NCBI RefSeq assembly: GCF_016863275.1
Contig: NZ_BOOO01000036.1
Coordinates: 1 to 64,000 of the forward strand
Reading direction: 5' to 3'
DNA: 64,000 nt
Origin: Planotetraspora mira
GTDB taxonomy: Bacteria; Actinomycetota; Actinomycetes; Streptosporangiales; Streptosporangiaceae
Below the pieces are notes generated by a model. It saw only the letters and a program-made list of their open reading frames with translations. It was not told where the DNA came from and searched no databases. A program made the translations under genes and the position numbers. Positions 1 to 7,513 of this stretch are shown piece after piece. How positions within the stretch are numbered: the stretch's first letter is position 1; the number at the start of each line of letters is the position of its first letter.

Positions 1-14
1 CGGTGCTGTCTTTG
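1..14. repeat. Left copy of target-site duplication
   Basis: The 14 bases cggtgctgtctttg abut the left inverted repeat and recur at 4502-4515 just outside the right one. The window begins inside this copy, so a fifteenth base may lie to its left. Confidence 0.7.
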
Positions 15-71
15 TGTCCTACCTCGGCTGATGCTTGACACTGCGGCCTCGGTTGATGGTTGACATGATCA
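15..71. repeat. Left terminal inverted repeat
   Basis: Bases 15-39 match the reverse complement of 4476-4500 without mismatch. Bases 40-71 match 4444-4475 imperfectly, with acatgatca at 63-71 pairing exactly with 4444-4452. Two tandem motifs (around 22-40 and 48-67, both of the form cctcggYtgatgSttgaca) may be transposase-binding sites. Confidence 0.75.
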
Positions 72-235
72 ATTCGGAGTCTGGCCGCGGGTACGACTCG
101 CGGCAGATCCGGAAGCGAAGATCGCGACGACAGGATGCAGCGGGGGCAGGGCTACGGTGTTGGCCTCCGGGGTGTCGGGTTGGGCCAGCCGGAGCAGGCG
201 TGCCCACGCCGGGCGACGACGGGTAGGAGTCGGCG

Positions 236-850
236 GTGGAGATGGTCGAGCAGCTTCTTTCCCGGACGGATGCCGTCTATCAGCGGTGGTTGGCGTCGAT
301 CACCGATGACGTCGTCGCCGACGGGGTGGTCATGTTCTGCCTGGAATCCCTGCTGGAGCGCCACGCGACCTACGGGATCGGCGAGTGGCTCACGGGCTAT
401 CTCATGATCGGCCAAGAAGGCGATCGGGGATTGTTCCTCAGGTGCGACGGTGGCGGCGGCCCGGTGTTCCGGGCCGACCTGGGCGGCCTCGGCGAAGTCG
501 ACCTCGATGTTGTTGCTCCCGTGTTCGAGGTGTGGCTGCATTCCCGCTTCGCCCTGCCACCCGACCCGGAGCCGGAGCTGCCGCCAACCGCCGACGTCTA
601 TGTAGACAACGTTCCGGTCGATGCCGTTCAGCTGCTGGTACGAGTCAGGAAGCTGCTGGGTGTGGATTGGCGGTTCGGGGACCTTCGGGGCCTACTCGCC
701 GCCCAACCGTTCCTAGCGGCGAGGTCAGCTCATCTGCGCGCGCTGCGTCGCGACCTGGAGCACGCTCCCGAGTTGCGGCCGTACGTGCACTACGCCAGCG
801 ACCATGGCCTGGAAGCAGTATGGTCGCCCGTCCGCCCAGGAAGCCGCTGA
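236..850 (+). CDS. SMI1/KNR4 (SUKH)-like protein
   Basis: 204-aa cytosolic protein without signal peptide or membrane segment. The GTG start at 236 is preceded by ggag at 226-229. The central part (about residues 45-105) has the SUKH-type pattern: a strand ending in GYLMIGQEGDRGLFL, a short loop, a strand with VFRADLGGLGE, then the APVFEVWL helix. In known SUKH proteins this fold binds partner proteins, often polymorphic toxins as an immunity factor. No toxin gene is visible beside it. It is cargo of the inverted-repeat-bounded unit, about 245 bases upstream of the AfsR-like regulator. The assignment is by pattern only; a generic actinobacterial hypothetical protein is the alternative. Confidence 0.5.
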   Translation: MEMVEQLLSRTDAVYQRWLASITDDVVADGVVMFCLESLLERHATYGIGEWLTGYLMIGQEGDRGLFLRCDGGGGPVFRADLGGLGEVDLDVVAPVFEVWLHSRFALPPDPEPELPPTADVYVDNVPVDAVQLLVRVRKLLGVDWRFGDLRGLLAAQPFLAARSAHLRALRRDLEHAPELRPYVHYASDHGLEAVWSPVRPGSR

Positions 851-1094
851 CGTGACGGACGTCCTCGGCTCCACATCTGCCGGAAGCGTGGCCGTGGTGG
901 GAGCGGCAGTTCATGTCGTGAGTGCACGCACATCGGCAAAGTCGCGTGTTGACTATTCGAAGATCAACGCGCGATCAGCGGCAGATCCGCGCACGTGATC
1001 TCGCAAGGGTATCTGCATACATCGTCTATCTGAGTGTTCGGTGTCGTGCGCGATAGCCGTGCGCATCGGCGGCGCGTGCCACGGCCTGTAAATT

Positions 1095-4019
1095 GTGCCG
1101 GTGACCGCACCCGAACCGGACGTCGTGGGCCAATCTGTCGCCCGCCCCGGTCTACCACTGCCACCGGCTGGGCGCCTGATGAAGGTTCGGTTGCGCTTGC
1201 AGGTCATGGGCCCGTTACGGGTATGGCGGGGTGATATCGAGGTCGATGCCGGCCCCCGGCAGCAGCAGGCTTTGCTGGCACTACTGCTGGCGCAGCACGG
1301 CCGGCCGGTCGGACTGGGCGAGCTCGTCGACCTGATCTGGGAGACGGACCCGCCGGCGACCGCGGTGAATATCATCCAAAAGTACATCGGTGCACTACGC
1401 CGGATGTTGGAACCCGACGTGGCGCCGCGGTCGTCTGGGTCGTACCTGGCCCGCCAGGGCAACGGCTACCGGCTGACGGCCGGTCCCGACGTGCTCGACC
1501 TGGCCGCCTTCGGCCGGTTCGTCACGGCGGCGAAAGCGGCGGCCGCCGCTGGGCGGACGGGTGAGGCGCTCGACCGGTACGGCGAGGCCCTGCAGCTGTG
1601 TCAGGGTCCGGCGGGCGGCGGCCTGGCGGACAACGCAGCGGCTGCGGCCGTCTTCGCCGGCATCGACGGCCAGTTCGTCGACGCGGCGGTCGATGCCGCC
1701 GGTATCGCGGTGGCCGAAGGCCGTCCGGGCGAGGTGCTCGCGCCGCTGCGACTGGCCGCGAGAATGTTCCCGCTCCACGAACCCGTGCACGCGGGTCTGA
1801 TGGCGGCGCTCGCCGGCGCCGATCGCCAGGCCGAAGGGCTGGCGGTGTACCAGTCGATTCGTGAACGTCTCGCCGACGAGCTCGGTGTCGACCCGGGACG
1901 CGAGCTGCGCGAGGCGTACCTGCGGGTGCTGACCCCGATCGTGGTCACCCCAGCCGTGGTGCCGCCCACCGCGCCCACCGTTCTTGTCCCGGCCCAGCTG
2001 CCGCCCGATCTTCCGCTGTTCGTCGGACGCCGGGCGGAACTGGCGGTGCTCGACGACTTCGTGGCCGCGACGACCAACCGCACCGGTCCACTGGTGATCG
2101 CGATGGACGGCATGGGCGGCGTGGGCAAGTCGACGCTCGCCGCGCACTTCGCGCACCGCGTCGCCCGGAAGTTCACCGACGGCCAGCTCTACCTGGACCT
2201 GCAGGGCCACGAGGACGACAGTGAGGGCGTCCCGGCCGTCGAAGCCCTGCGCTCCCTGCTCTACGCACTGGGGTTGCGCGGTGCGGACGCCCCGGAGTCG
2301 CTGGAGGCGTTGGTGGGTACCTACCGCAGCCTCACGGCCGGGAAGCGGATCCTGGTGCTACTGGACAACGTCCGCGACCAGTCGCAGGTCCAGCCGCTGC
2401 TGCCGGGTTCGGCCGGAAGTCTGGTACTGGTCACCAGCCGCCTCCCGCAGGTAGGCCTGGCCGCCCTCGGAGGCGCCCGCCTCATCCGGCTCGACCTGCC
2501 CGACCGACAGGTCGCCCGCAAGATGCTCGAACGGCGGCTCGCACACACCGAACGTGTCACCGGCGGCGACGCCGAGTCCCTCGACGCGATCGTCGAGCTG
2601 TCCGGGCGGCTGCCACTGGCACTGGCGATCCTGGGCGCCCGGCTCAGCGCCCATCCGCGACTGTCGCTCGCGTCGGTCGTCGCGGAGTTGCGCGACGGCG
2701 CCCACCGGCTGGCGGCGTTCCCCGGCGGGCGGGGCGTGCGTGACCCGCGTACGACGTTCGCGTGGTCGTACCGCCAGCTGAGTCCCGACGCGGCCCGGCT
2801 GTTCCGGCTGCTGTCGGTCGCGCTGACCCCGGGCATCACGGCCGAGGCGGCCACGAGCCTGTCGGCGTGGGAGCCGCGACGCACCCGCGAGGCCCTCATG
2901 GAACTGGCGGAGGCCGCGCTGGTGACGGAGGACGACCACGGCCGGTTCACCTCACACGTCCTGGTCAAGGCGTACGCGGAAGAGCTGTTCCGGGAAACCG
3001 AACCGCCCGCCGAGCGGGCGGCGGCGGTCAGCCGGCTTCTGCAGCATTACCTGCACAGTGTCCTGAATGCCCAGTCCGAGCTGAAGAGCTACTTCCGGAT
3101 CTCACCGCCGCCGCCTCCGCCGGACGGCGTTATCGCCGAGCGGCAGGGCTCACTGGACAACGCCTACGGCTGGTTCGACCGTCACCGCGACGTTCTGTTC
3201 GAGGCTGTCCACGTCTCGGCCGAGGGTGACCACGGTGTCGCCCCTTGGCGGCTGGCCCTGGCCATGCCGCAGTACCTGGAGAGTGCGGGCCTCATCCGCG
3301 ACTGGGAAGACGTCGTCCGCTTGGCGCTGCGCGCCGCCCGCAAGCAAGGTGACGCGATCGGCGAGGCGCACCTGTGCCGCAGCCTCGCCGGTCCCCGCTG
3401 GTACTCCGGCGCGAACGACGACGCCCTCGACCTGCTGCGGACCGCGTTGCGGCACTACACCGAGCACGGCATGACCAAGGAGCAGAGCGCGGTGCGGAAC
3501 AACCTCCAGGCGGTGTACACCTCGCTCGGCGACCACGAGGTGGCGCTGGAACACGCCCGGCAGGCGGTGACTCTGAGCCGGCTCAGCGGAGAGCGTCAAA
3601 CCGAACTCAACGGCCTGATGCGCATAGGTCAGTCGCTCGCCGAGCTTAAGCGGTTCGAGGAGGCGGTACACGCGTTGCGGCAGGCGCTCGACATCTGCCG
3701 TGACCTCGACCAGTGGACCGAGGAAGCGTGGATCCGGCACATGCTCGCGCAGAGCCTCGCGGGCATGGGCCGAGTCGACGAGGCGATCGAGGAATACACC
3801 GCAGCGGTCCGGCTGGGCGGCGTGTTGGCGCAGGGACCGACGCAGGTCTATACGCTCCGGGATCTGTCGAAGCTTCTGCTGTCGACGGGTGACGTGGCCG
3901 GGGCGCGGCGGGCATTCGACCGCGCCGTCGAGCTGATGGGCACATTCCAGGACGGCGGACCCGAGCTCCTGCGAGCCGACCTCGGGCAGCTCGCAGAACT
4001 GCTCGCCCGGCACCGCTAG
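1095..4019 (+). CDS. SARP/AfsR-type regulator: winged helix, BTAD, NB-ARC ATPase and TPR domains
   Basis: 974-aa large transcriptional activator. Order of parts: OmpR-like winged helix (about 30-115, MGPLRVW then a recognition region near NIIQKYIGALRRML), BTAD domain (about 120-265, ending DELGVDPGRELRE), proline-rich linker, NB-ARC NTPase with P-loop GMGGVGKST (339-347) and a hydrophobic Walker B strand ending LVLLDN, and TPR repeats (about 680-970). AfsR-type proteins couple nucleotide and partner sensing to activation of secondary-metabolite or stress genes. The frame opens at GTG 1095, but the family usually starts just before the winged helix, which favours ATG 1179 (MKVRLRLQ). Neither start has a clear ribosome site. 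No biosynthetic cluster lies nearby, so targets are unknown. Confidence 0.88.
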   Translation: MPVTAPEPDVVGQSVARPGLPLPPAGRLMKVRLRLQVMGPLRVWRGDIEVDAGPRQQQALLALLLAQHGRPVGLGELVDLIWETDPPATAVNIIQKYIGALRRMLEPDVAPRSSGSYLARQGNGYRLTAGPDVLDLAAFGRFVTAAKAAAAAGRTGEALDRYGEALQLCQGPAGGGLADNAAAAAVFAGIDGQFVDAAVDAAGIAVAEGRPGEVLAPLRLAARMFPLHEPVHAGLMAALAGADRQAEGLAVYQSIRERLADELGVDPGRELREAYLRVLTPIVVTPAVVPPTAPTVLVPAQLPPDLPLFVGRRAELAVLDDFVAATTNRTGPLVIAMDGMGGVGKSTLAAHFAHRVARKFTDGQLYLDLQGHEDDSEGVPAVEALRSLLYALGLRGADAPESLEALVGTYRSLTAGKRILVLLDNVRDQSQVQPLLPGSAGSLVLVTSRLPQVGLAALGGARLIRLDLPDRQVARKMLERRLAHTERVTGGDAESLDAIVELSGRLPLALAILGARLSAHPRLSLASVVAELRDGAHRLAAFPGGRGVRDPRTTFAWSYRQLSPDAARLFRLLSVALTPGITAEAATSLSAWEPRRTREALMELAEAALVTEDDHGRFTSHVLVKAYAEELFRETEPPAERAAAVSRLLQHYLHSVLNAQSELKSYFRISPPPPPPDGVIAERQGSLDNAYGWFDRHRDVLFEAVHVSAEGDHGVAPWRLALAMPQYLESAGLIRDWEDVVRLALRAARKQGDAIGEAHLCRSLAGPRWYSGANDDALDLLRTALRHYTEHGMTKEQSAVRNNLQAVYTSLGDHEVALEHARQAVTLSRLSGERQTELNGLMRIGQSLAELKRFEEAVHALRQALDICRDLDQWTEEAWIRHMLAQSLAGMGRVDEAIEEYTAAVRLGGVLAQGPTQVYTLRDLSKLLLSTGDVAGARRAFDRAVELMGTFQDGGPELLRADLGQLAELLARHR

Positions 4020-4246
4020 GACGCCGTCTCGGCGGCCGCCCGCTGGATGAAGGCCGCCATAACGTCCGGATGCGAGACGAACACCATGTGCGAGGCGCCC
4101 TCGACCACCCTCACCGTGGCGTTGGCCCGGGTAGCCATGAACTCCTGCGCCGCCGCCGGGTTCGCGACCAACGCACCGACGGCCTCCCCGCTGCCGGGGA
4201 CGAAGGCCGCCACGTAGACCAGCGCCGTGACATGCTCGGTCCCCAC
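4016..4246 (-). pseudogene. Alpha/beta-hydrolase remnant with internal deletion
   Basis: 76-aa frame joining two pieces of a typical alpha/beta hydrolase. The middle strand (HVTALVYVAAFVPGSGE) is followed by what looks like the C-terminus (GASHMVFVSHPDVMAAFIQ, with the usual C-terminal catalytic His after GASH). The N-terminal half with the nucleophile elbow and the lid region are missing, so it cannot be an active hydrolase. It overlaps the stop codon of the AfsR-like gene tail-to-tail. It looks like deletion decay within the mobile unit. Confidence 0.6.
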
Positions 4247-4443
4247 GGCGGCCGTCGAAAGGACCGCGCCACCGTAGACCGGCCCGCTACGCCTTCACAC
4301 GGACGAAGAGAACCAGGCCCTCCGCATACCGTTCGCCGTACGGCTCGATGAACGTCTCGGCCGTGTCCAACGCCGTCGTCCGAACCTTGGCATGATCACA
4401 TGCACTACTTTCGGCAGAAGAGGAAGTGTCGCCAGTCTCGCCG
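4247..4443. other. Region without an intact gene
   Basis: No convincing gene. The minus strand reads a short C-terminal-looking piece at about 4287-4385 (ending YGERYAEGLVLFVRVKA) that may be the tail of another decayed gene. I cannot assign its family. Confidence 0.4.
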
Positions 4444-4500
4444 TGATCATGTAAGGCATCAGGCGGTGTCGATGCGTCAAGCATCAGCCGAGGTAGGACA
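4444..4500. repeat. Right terminal inverted repeat
   Basis: Mirror image of 15-71. It ends in aggtaggaca at 4491-4500 and is followed directly by the right copy of the flanking direct repeat. Confidence 0.75.
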
Positions 4501-4744
4501 GCGGTGCTGTCTTTGGTGTCCCGTCCCGGAACGTGGGCAAATGCAATCCCGGTGCCTGATCAGGTAGGCCAACCGGGGGCCGAGACCAGTCACGAGGATC
4601 GCTAAAGTCGACCTCTCCGCCGGAGAACGTCATCTCGTTGAACGAGACTTTGCCGCCCGAGAACACCGCCTGGCTGAACGGGACCTCGCCGTTGGGGGAG
4701 CGGTGGCCATGGACCGCATCTTCAGGGAAGATCCGGAACCGTAG
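4484..4744 (-). pseudogene. Fragment of a pentapeptide-type (FSGG) repeat protein, interrupted by the mobile unit
   Basis: The minus-strand frame is open from 4744 to the stop at 4484-4486. It encodes tandem repeats of the form F-S-G-G-x-V-x-F (FSGGKVSF, FSGGEVDF) followed by DPRDWSRPPVGLPD. That is the C-terminal pattern I know from actinobacterial beta-helix/pentapeptide-like proteins. The upstream part is missing, because a stop occurs at 4745-4747 before any start. The last residues (LSYLG) and the stop codon are supplied by the inverted repeat, so the insertion truncated the gene near its 3' end. Confidence 0.55.
4501..4515. repeat. Right copy of target-site duplication
   Basis: gcggtgctgtctttg. 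Bases 4502-4515 equal 1-14. On the minus strand this stretch is read through by the interrupted pentapeptide-type frame, which then takes its stop codon from the inverted repeat. Confidence 0.7.
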
Positions 4745-4764
4745 TCACTCAGTTTGTCACGCAG

Positions 4765-4794
4765 AAGGCCACCCCCGATCTTGGGGATGGCCTT
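4765..4794 (-). terminator. Hairpin terminator downstream of the tRNA-Pro fragment
   Basis: aaggcca (4765-4771) pairs with tggcctt (4788-4794), and the inner cccc/gggg pairs extend the stem around a short loop. It lies just 3' of the tRNA fragment on the minus strand, where a tRNA terminator is expected. It suggests that the sequence at lower coordinates is the original chromosomal flank of the tRNA gene. Confidence 0.65.
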
Positions 4795-4810
4795 CTTGCT
4801 GGTTGGAGAG

Positions 4811-4854
4811 TCGGGGCGACAGGATTTGAACCTGCGACTTCTTGCTCCCAAAGC
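4811..4854 (-). other. tRNA-Pro(UGG) 3' fragment, probable attachment-site remnant
   Basis: On the minus strand these 44 bases read from the anticodon loop (gctttgggag, anticodon TGG) through the variable region, the T-arm (ggttcaaatcc) and the 3' acceptor strand to the discriminator base. Similarity to tRNA-Pro stops abruptly at 4855, so the D-arm and 5' acceptor strand are absent and the gene cannot be functional. Actinomycete integrative elements such as pSAM2 recombine in the 3' part of tRNA-Pro and leave a duplicated 3' fragment at one junction. If so, element DNA should extend to higher coordinates. No integrase or intact tRNA-Pro was seen there. Confidence 0.7.
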
Positions 4855-5065
4855 ATTGACCGTGATCCTGGGGTCTAGCGCTTGTCCTGTGAATCCCACA
4901 TGTTCAGCGCACTGAAGGGCCAGCCCGGGCACCCCGGAAATCGACCAGTCGGGCACTCGCTCGGCAGTGATGTGAAAGCCGCAGAAGAAGAGGTCTACAA
5001 GGACCCGTAGGTTCTGCCTGGCTACGATCAAGAGTGCCGAGTCCCGCATCGTGCCCTTTTCGCCG
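4855..5065. other. Non-coding or decayed stretch beside the tRNA fragment
   Basis: A minus-strand frame beginning at 5049 runs through here into the tRNA fragment, but its C-terminal half is only translated tRNA. I see no recognisable domain in the first 65 codons. Confidence 0.35.
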
Positions 5066-5449
5066 TCACGCGACGCAGAACTCGTTGCCTTCTGGGTCGA
5101 GCATCACGATATGACCAAGCTGCTCACCGTAGGACTCCTCGCGGACAGCCGTTGCCCCGGCGGTGACCAGTTCGGCTACCTTCACACGGATGAGCTGCTC
5201 GCGCTCGGCCATGTCCCAGGGCGGCTCGCCCGCCACTCGGATGTCGATGTGCATCTTGTTCTTGGCTGTCTTGCCCTCCGGCACCCTGAGAAAGCCGATG
5301 GCAGGACCCAGGCCGTTCGGATCGACGATGGAGGCACCATCTGGATCGTCGTAACCCGGCTCACTCACATACCCGAGCGCGCTCGCCCAGAACGCCGCTA
5401 TCCCCTGCGGGTCGGCTGCATCACAACCAAGCGTCCAATGTGTCGCCAT
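5066..5449 (-). CDS. VOC/glyoxalase-like protein
   Basis: 127-aa single-module vicinal-oxygen-chelate fold protein. ATG at 5449 gives MATHWTLG. The betaalphabetabetabeta pattern is visible: ADPQGIAAFWASALGY, then DPNGLGPAIGFLRVPE, HIDIRVAGEPPWD, and the final HIVMLDPEGNEFCV. His in MHIDI and Glu in PEGNEF are the positions that usually bind metal. This is the Glyoxalase_6-like type common in actinomycetes, of unknown substrate; some members are resistance or dioxygenase-like. The frame stays open upstream to 6466 only as antisense of the neighbouring gene, so the internal ATG is the true start. Confidence 0.75.
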   Translation of the reverse strand: MATHWTLGCDAADPQGIAAFWASALGYVSEPGYDDPDGASIVDPNGLGPAIGFLRVPEGKTAKNKMHIDIRVAGEPPWDMAEREQLIRVKVAELVTAGATAVREESYGEQLGHIVMLDPEGNEFCVA

Positions 5450-5574
5450 GTCTGCAAGGTACCGCTGTGCACGCCTCGGCGATATGTGATCGATGAGATC
5501 ACCGCCGGGACCATCCGCAACAATGCCGGCACCCGCTCCGCCGGGACGCGAGCGGGTGGCCGGCCGTGCGCGGA

Positions 5575-6561
5575 TCAGGCGCCGAGCTTTTCGCGGCCGT
5601 GCGGGGCCTCCCAGTCGGCCTCGCGCGGCTCCACCTCGATGCGGACGGGGCCGTCGTTGAGGAACGAGGCGCCCTTGAAGTGGAAGGAGCCGAAGTCGGT
5701 GGTGTCCCGGAAGGCGGAGTGCTGGTAGAGGTCGCGGGCGTAGCCCCACAGGTGGGGGAAGGCCGTGAGCGGGCGCTCGCTGATCTTGCCGAGCGGGTTG
5801 TACCCGAGGTCGAAGCGGGCGAGCGTCACCCACAGCCGGACGTCCGACTCGGTGATGTGGTCGCCGAACAGGAACCGGCGGTCGGCCAGCCGGGCGTCGA
5901 GGTCGTCCAGTGTCGCGATCAAGTCGTGGCGGAACTCCTCGTAGTCCTCCTGCGTGGTCGCCCCGGCGACCCGGTAGGTGCCGTTGTTGACCTTCCGGTA
6001 GATCTCCTCGTTCAGCTCGTCGATCTGCGGGCGCAGGTGCTCCGGGTAGAGCCGGATGTCCGGGTCTCCCCACTGCTCGAACTGGGTGCCCAGGTCGATG
6101 GTGATGTCCGGGAAGTTGTTGCTGACGAGCCTGCCGGTCTGCCGGTCCCAGAGCGCCGGCACCGACAGGTGTCCCGGATAGCCCGGCTCGGTCGCGTCGT
6201 AGGCCTGTTCCAGGAACAGGAACCCGTTCACCGGGTCGGCCCCGCGGCGCTCGCGGAACGCCCATCCGCGGGCGTCGCGCTCGTCGTCGACGTAGGAGAG
6301 CGTCACCACCTCGTCGAGGCCTTTGAGCGACCGGACGATCGCCGTGCGCTGCGCCCATGGGCAGAACCAGCCGACGTAGAGGTGGTAGCGACCGGGCTCC
6401 GCCGGGTATCCGCTCGAGCCGTCGGCGGTGATCCGGTCCTGGAAGGGGTAACGCGGACGATTCCATCCCGAGGAGCTGTCGATCCGCCCCGGGCCGTACG
6501 GGCCATAGGTCTCGATGTCCACCGGGCTCGCGTATGCGGGGCTCTCCGCTGGTGCGGTCAT
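5575..6561 (-). CDS. Glutathionyl-hydroquinone-reductase-like (Xi-class GST, ECM4/YqjG family)
   Basis: 328 aa, the normal family length. N-terminal thioredoxin-like domain with the Xi-class active site GWFCPWAQRT (Cys67), SVPALWD and SNNFPDI motifs (thiol-substrate site), then an all-helical C-terminal domain containing HITESDVRLWVTLARFD and YARDLYQ. Family members remove a thiol adduct from hydroquinones. Since actinomycetes use mycothiol, the physiological thiol is probably mycothiol (inference). It is transcribed toward lower coordinates from a promoter region that shares a sequence box with the nitroreductase promoter, on either side of the IclR gene. Cytoplasmic. Confidence 0.88.
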   Translation of the reverse strand: MTAPAESPAYASPVDIETYGPYGPGRIDSSSGWNRPRYPFQDRITADGSSGYPAEPGRYHLYVGWFCPWAQRTAIVRSLKGLDEVVTLSYVDDERDARGWAFRERRGADPVNGFLFLEQAYDATEPGYPGHLSVPALWDRQTGRLVSNNFPDITIDLGTQFEQWGDPDIRLYPEHLRPQIDELNEEIYRKVNNGTYRVAGATTQEDYEEFRHDLIATLDDLDARLADRRFLFGDHITESDVRLWVTLARFDLGYNPLGKISERPLTAFPHLWGYARDLYQHSAFRDTTDFGSFHFKGASFLNDGPVRIEVEPREADWEAPHGREKLGA

Positions 6562-6618
6562 GACGTCACCTTCCGGGCACTGGCCGGTCGTATCGGCTCG
6601 TTCTCATTAAACCTGTAA

Positions 6619-6643
6619 TTCCTACCAGAGTAGTCTGGAAATT
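6619..6643. promoter_or_regulatory. Candidate IclR-controlled box upstream of the GST gene
   Basis: ttcctaccag (6619-6628) and tggaaatt (6636-6643) flank a CCAGA-gtag-TCTGG dyad. The same two elements recur at 7435-7444 and 7464-7471 in the IclR/nitroreductase intergenic region. Inferred operator; no experimental basis. Confidence 0.45.
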
Positions 6644-6684
6644 GAGATTCGCAACTGTGATGCTCCTCGAGCGGTGCCCGGGGT

Positions 6685-7401
6685 TCAAGCCTGGTCCAGT
6701 GAGCGCGACATGTGGGCGGCCGCGTCCACGAGCGCCCGGGTGATCCTGCCGGTCTGGGTGGAGGTGACGGCGGGTGTCGCCGACACCGACAGCGCCGCGA
6801 CCGTGCCCACGTCGCCTGCCGTCACGGGAACCGCCAGGCAGACCACCCCCTGTCGCCATTCCTCGTGCGACGCGGCGACGCCTCCCTCGCGTACGGCCTG
6901 GAGTCGCTGAGCGAGCACGTTCACGTTCGTGATCGTGTACGGCGTCAGCCGGGCCGGCTCGGCGAGGGCCTTGTCGACCACCGTCTCGGGGGCGTCCGCG
7001 AGCAGCGCCCGGCCGGCAGCGGTGGCGTGCGCGGGCAGGCGGGAGCCGTACAGGACGGGGGAGCCCAACTCGTCGAGCACCATGGCGTGGTGCCCGTCGA
7101 GGACGAACAGCCGCGCCGCCGACCGGGTGACATCGTGGAGTTCGCGCAGGAAGGGCCGGCCGGTCGCGCGCAACCTGCGCAGGCAGGGGGTGAGCTCGCC
7201 GAGGGCCCACAACCGCGTGCCGACGCGGTAGGTCCCGTCGCGCTGCCGCTCGAGGCCGCCCCACAGGACCAGTTCCCTGGCCATCCGCAGCGCGGTCGGC
7301 AGCGGGAGGCCGGTCCGTTCGGCGATGTCCGACAGCCGCAACGACTCCGGCCCGTCCTGGAACGCGCCCAGGACCGACAGGAGTCTTCCGGCGACGGACA
7401 T
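6685..7401 (-). CDS. IclR-family transcriptional regulator
   Basis: 238 aa from ATG 7401 (MSVAGRLLSVL). The helper sequence gaaaggg lies 7 bases upstream, which favours this over GTG 7407. N-terminal winged helix (about 3-60: LSDIAERTGLPLPTALRMARELV), then the IclR effector domain (about 75-235), including GSRLPAHATAAGRALLA and VCLAVPV stretches typical of the ligand pocket. The gene stands between a thiol-transferase gene and a divergent nitroreductase. Boxes shared by their two promoters suggest it controls both, perhaps in response to a quinone or nitroaromatic compound. A 6-bp inverted repeat just upstream (7411-7427) may be for autoregulation. Confidence 0.88.
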   Translation of the reverse strand: MSVAGRLLSVLGAFQDGPESLRLSDIAERTGLPLPTALRMARELVLWGGLERQRDGTYRVGTRLWALGELTPCLRRLRATGRPFLRELHDVTRSAARLFVLDGHHAMVLDELGSPVLYGSRLPAHATAAGRALLADAPETVVDKALAEPARLTPYTITNVNVLAQRLQAVREGGVAASHEEWRQGVVCLAVPVTAGDVGTVAALSVSATPAVTSTQTGRITRALVDAAAHMSRSLDQA

Positions 7402-7410
7402 GTTCACGCC

Positions 7411-7427
7411 CTTTCAGTGGGTGAAAG
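7411..7427. promoter_or_regulatory. Inverted repeat CTTTCA-N5-TGAAAG upstream of the IclR gene
   Basis: Perfect 6-bp arms at 7411-7416 and 7422-7427, overlapping the ribosome-binding region of the IclR gene. This position suits autorepression. Confidence 0.4.
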
Positions 7428-7434
7428 TCGAGCC

Positions 7435-7471
7435 TTCCTACCAGTCACAACTCGCTGTCAGGTTGGAAATT
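7435..7471. promoter_or_regulatory. Second copy of the shared ttcctaccag / tggaaatt box
   Basis: ttcctaccag at 7435-7444 and tggaaatt at 7464-7471, in the divergent region between the IclR and nitroreductase genes. Same order and orientation as 6619-6643, but with a wider gap. Confidence 0.45.
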
Positions 7472-7513
7472 CCGGGTTTTACCTAATTCCGATCCTGATC
7501 TAAGGGAATGCTC

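Larger units (their letters stand above)
15..4500. mobile_element. Transposon-like unit bounded by 57-bp inverted repeats, no transposase
   Basis: Positions 15-39 and 4476-4500 are a perfect 25-bp inverted repeat. The similarity continues imperfectly inward to 71 and 4444, so each end is exactly 57 bp. The ends start with TGTCC, and the left end also contains a second degenerate copy of the inner motif (48-67). Just outside, the same 14-mer (cggtgctgtctttg) occurs at 1-14 and 4502-4515, as expected of a target duplication; base 4501 suggests it is really 15 bp. Long TSDs and TGT ends are reported for IS481-type elements, so that family is my guess. Inside are a SUKH-like gene, an AfsR-type regulator and gene fragments, but no transposase, so it is non-autonomous or a relic. 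Confidence 0.75.

Noticed and set aside
1-71. Possible CRISPR-like tandem repeat (two cctcggYtgatg copies)
   Set aside because: Only two degenerate copies, explained as subterminal motifs of the terminal inverted repeat.
4630-5049. 139-aa minus frame across the tRNA fragment
   Set aside because: Its C-terminal part (SRRFKSCRPD) is translated tRNA-Pro sequence, a known annotation artefact; the rest has no recognisable domain.
5450-6466. N-terminal extension of the VOC protein up to 6466
   Set aside because: That part is antisense to the glutathionyl-hydroquinone reductase-like gene; the family starts at 5449.
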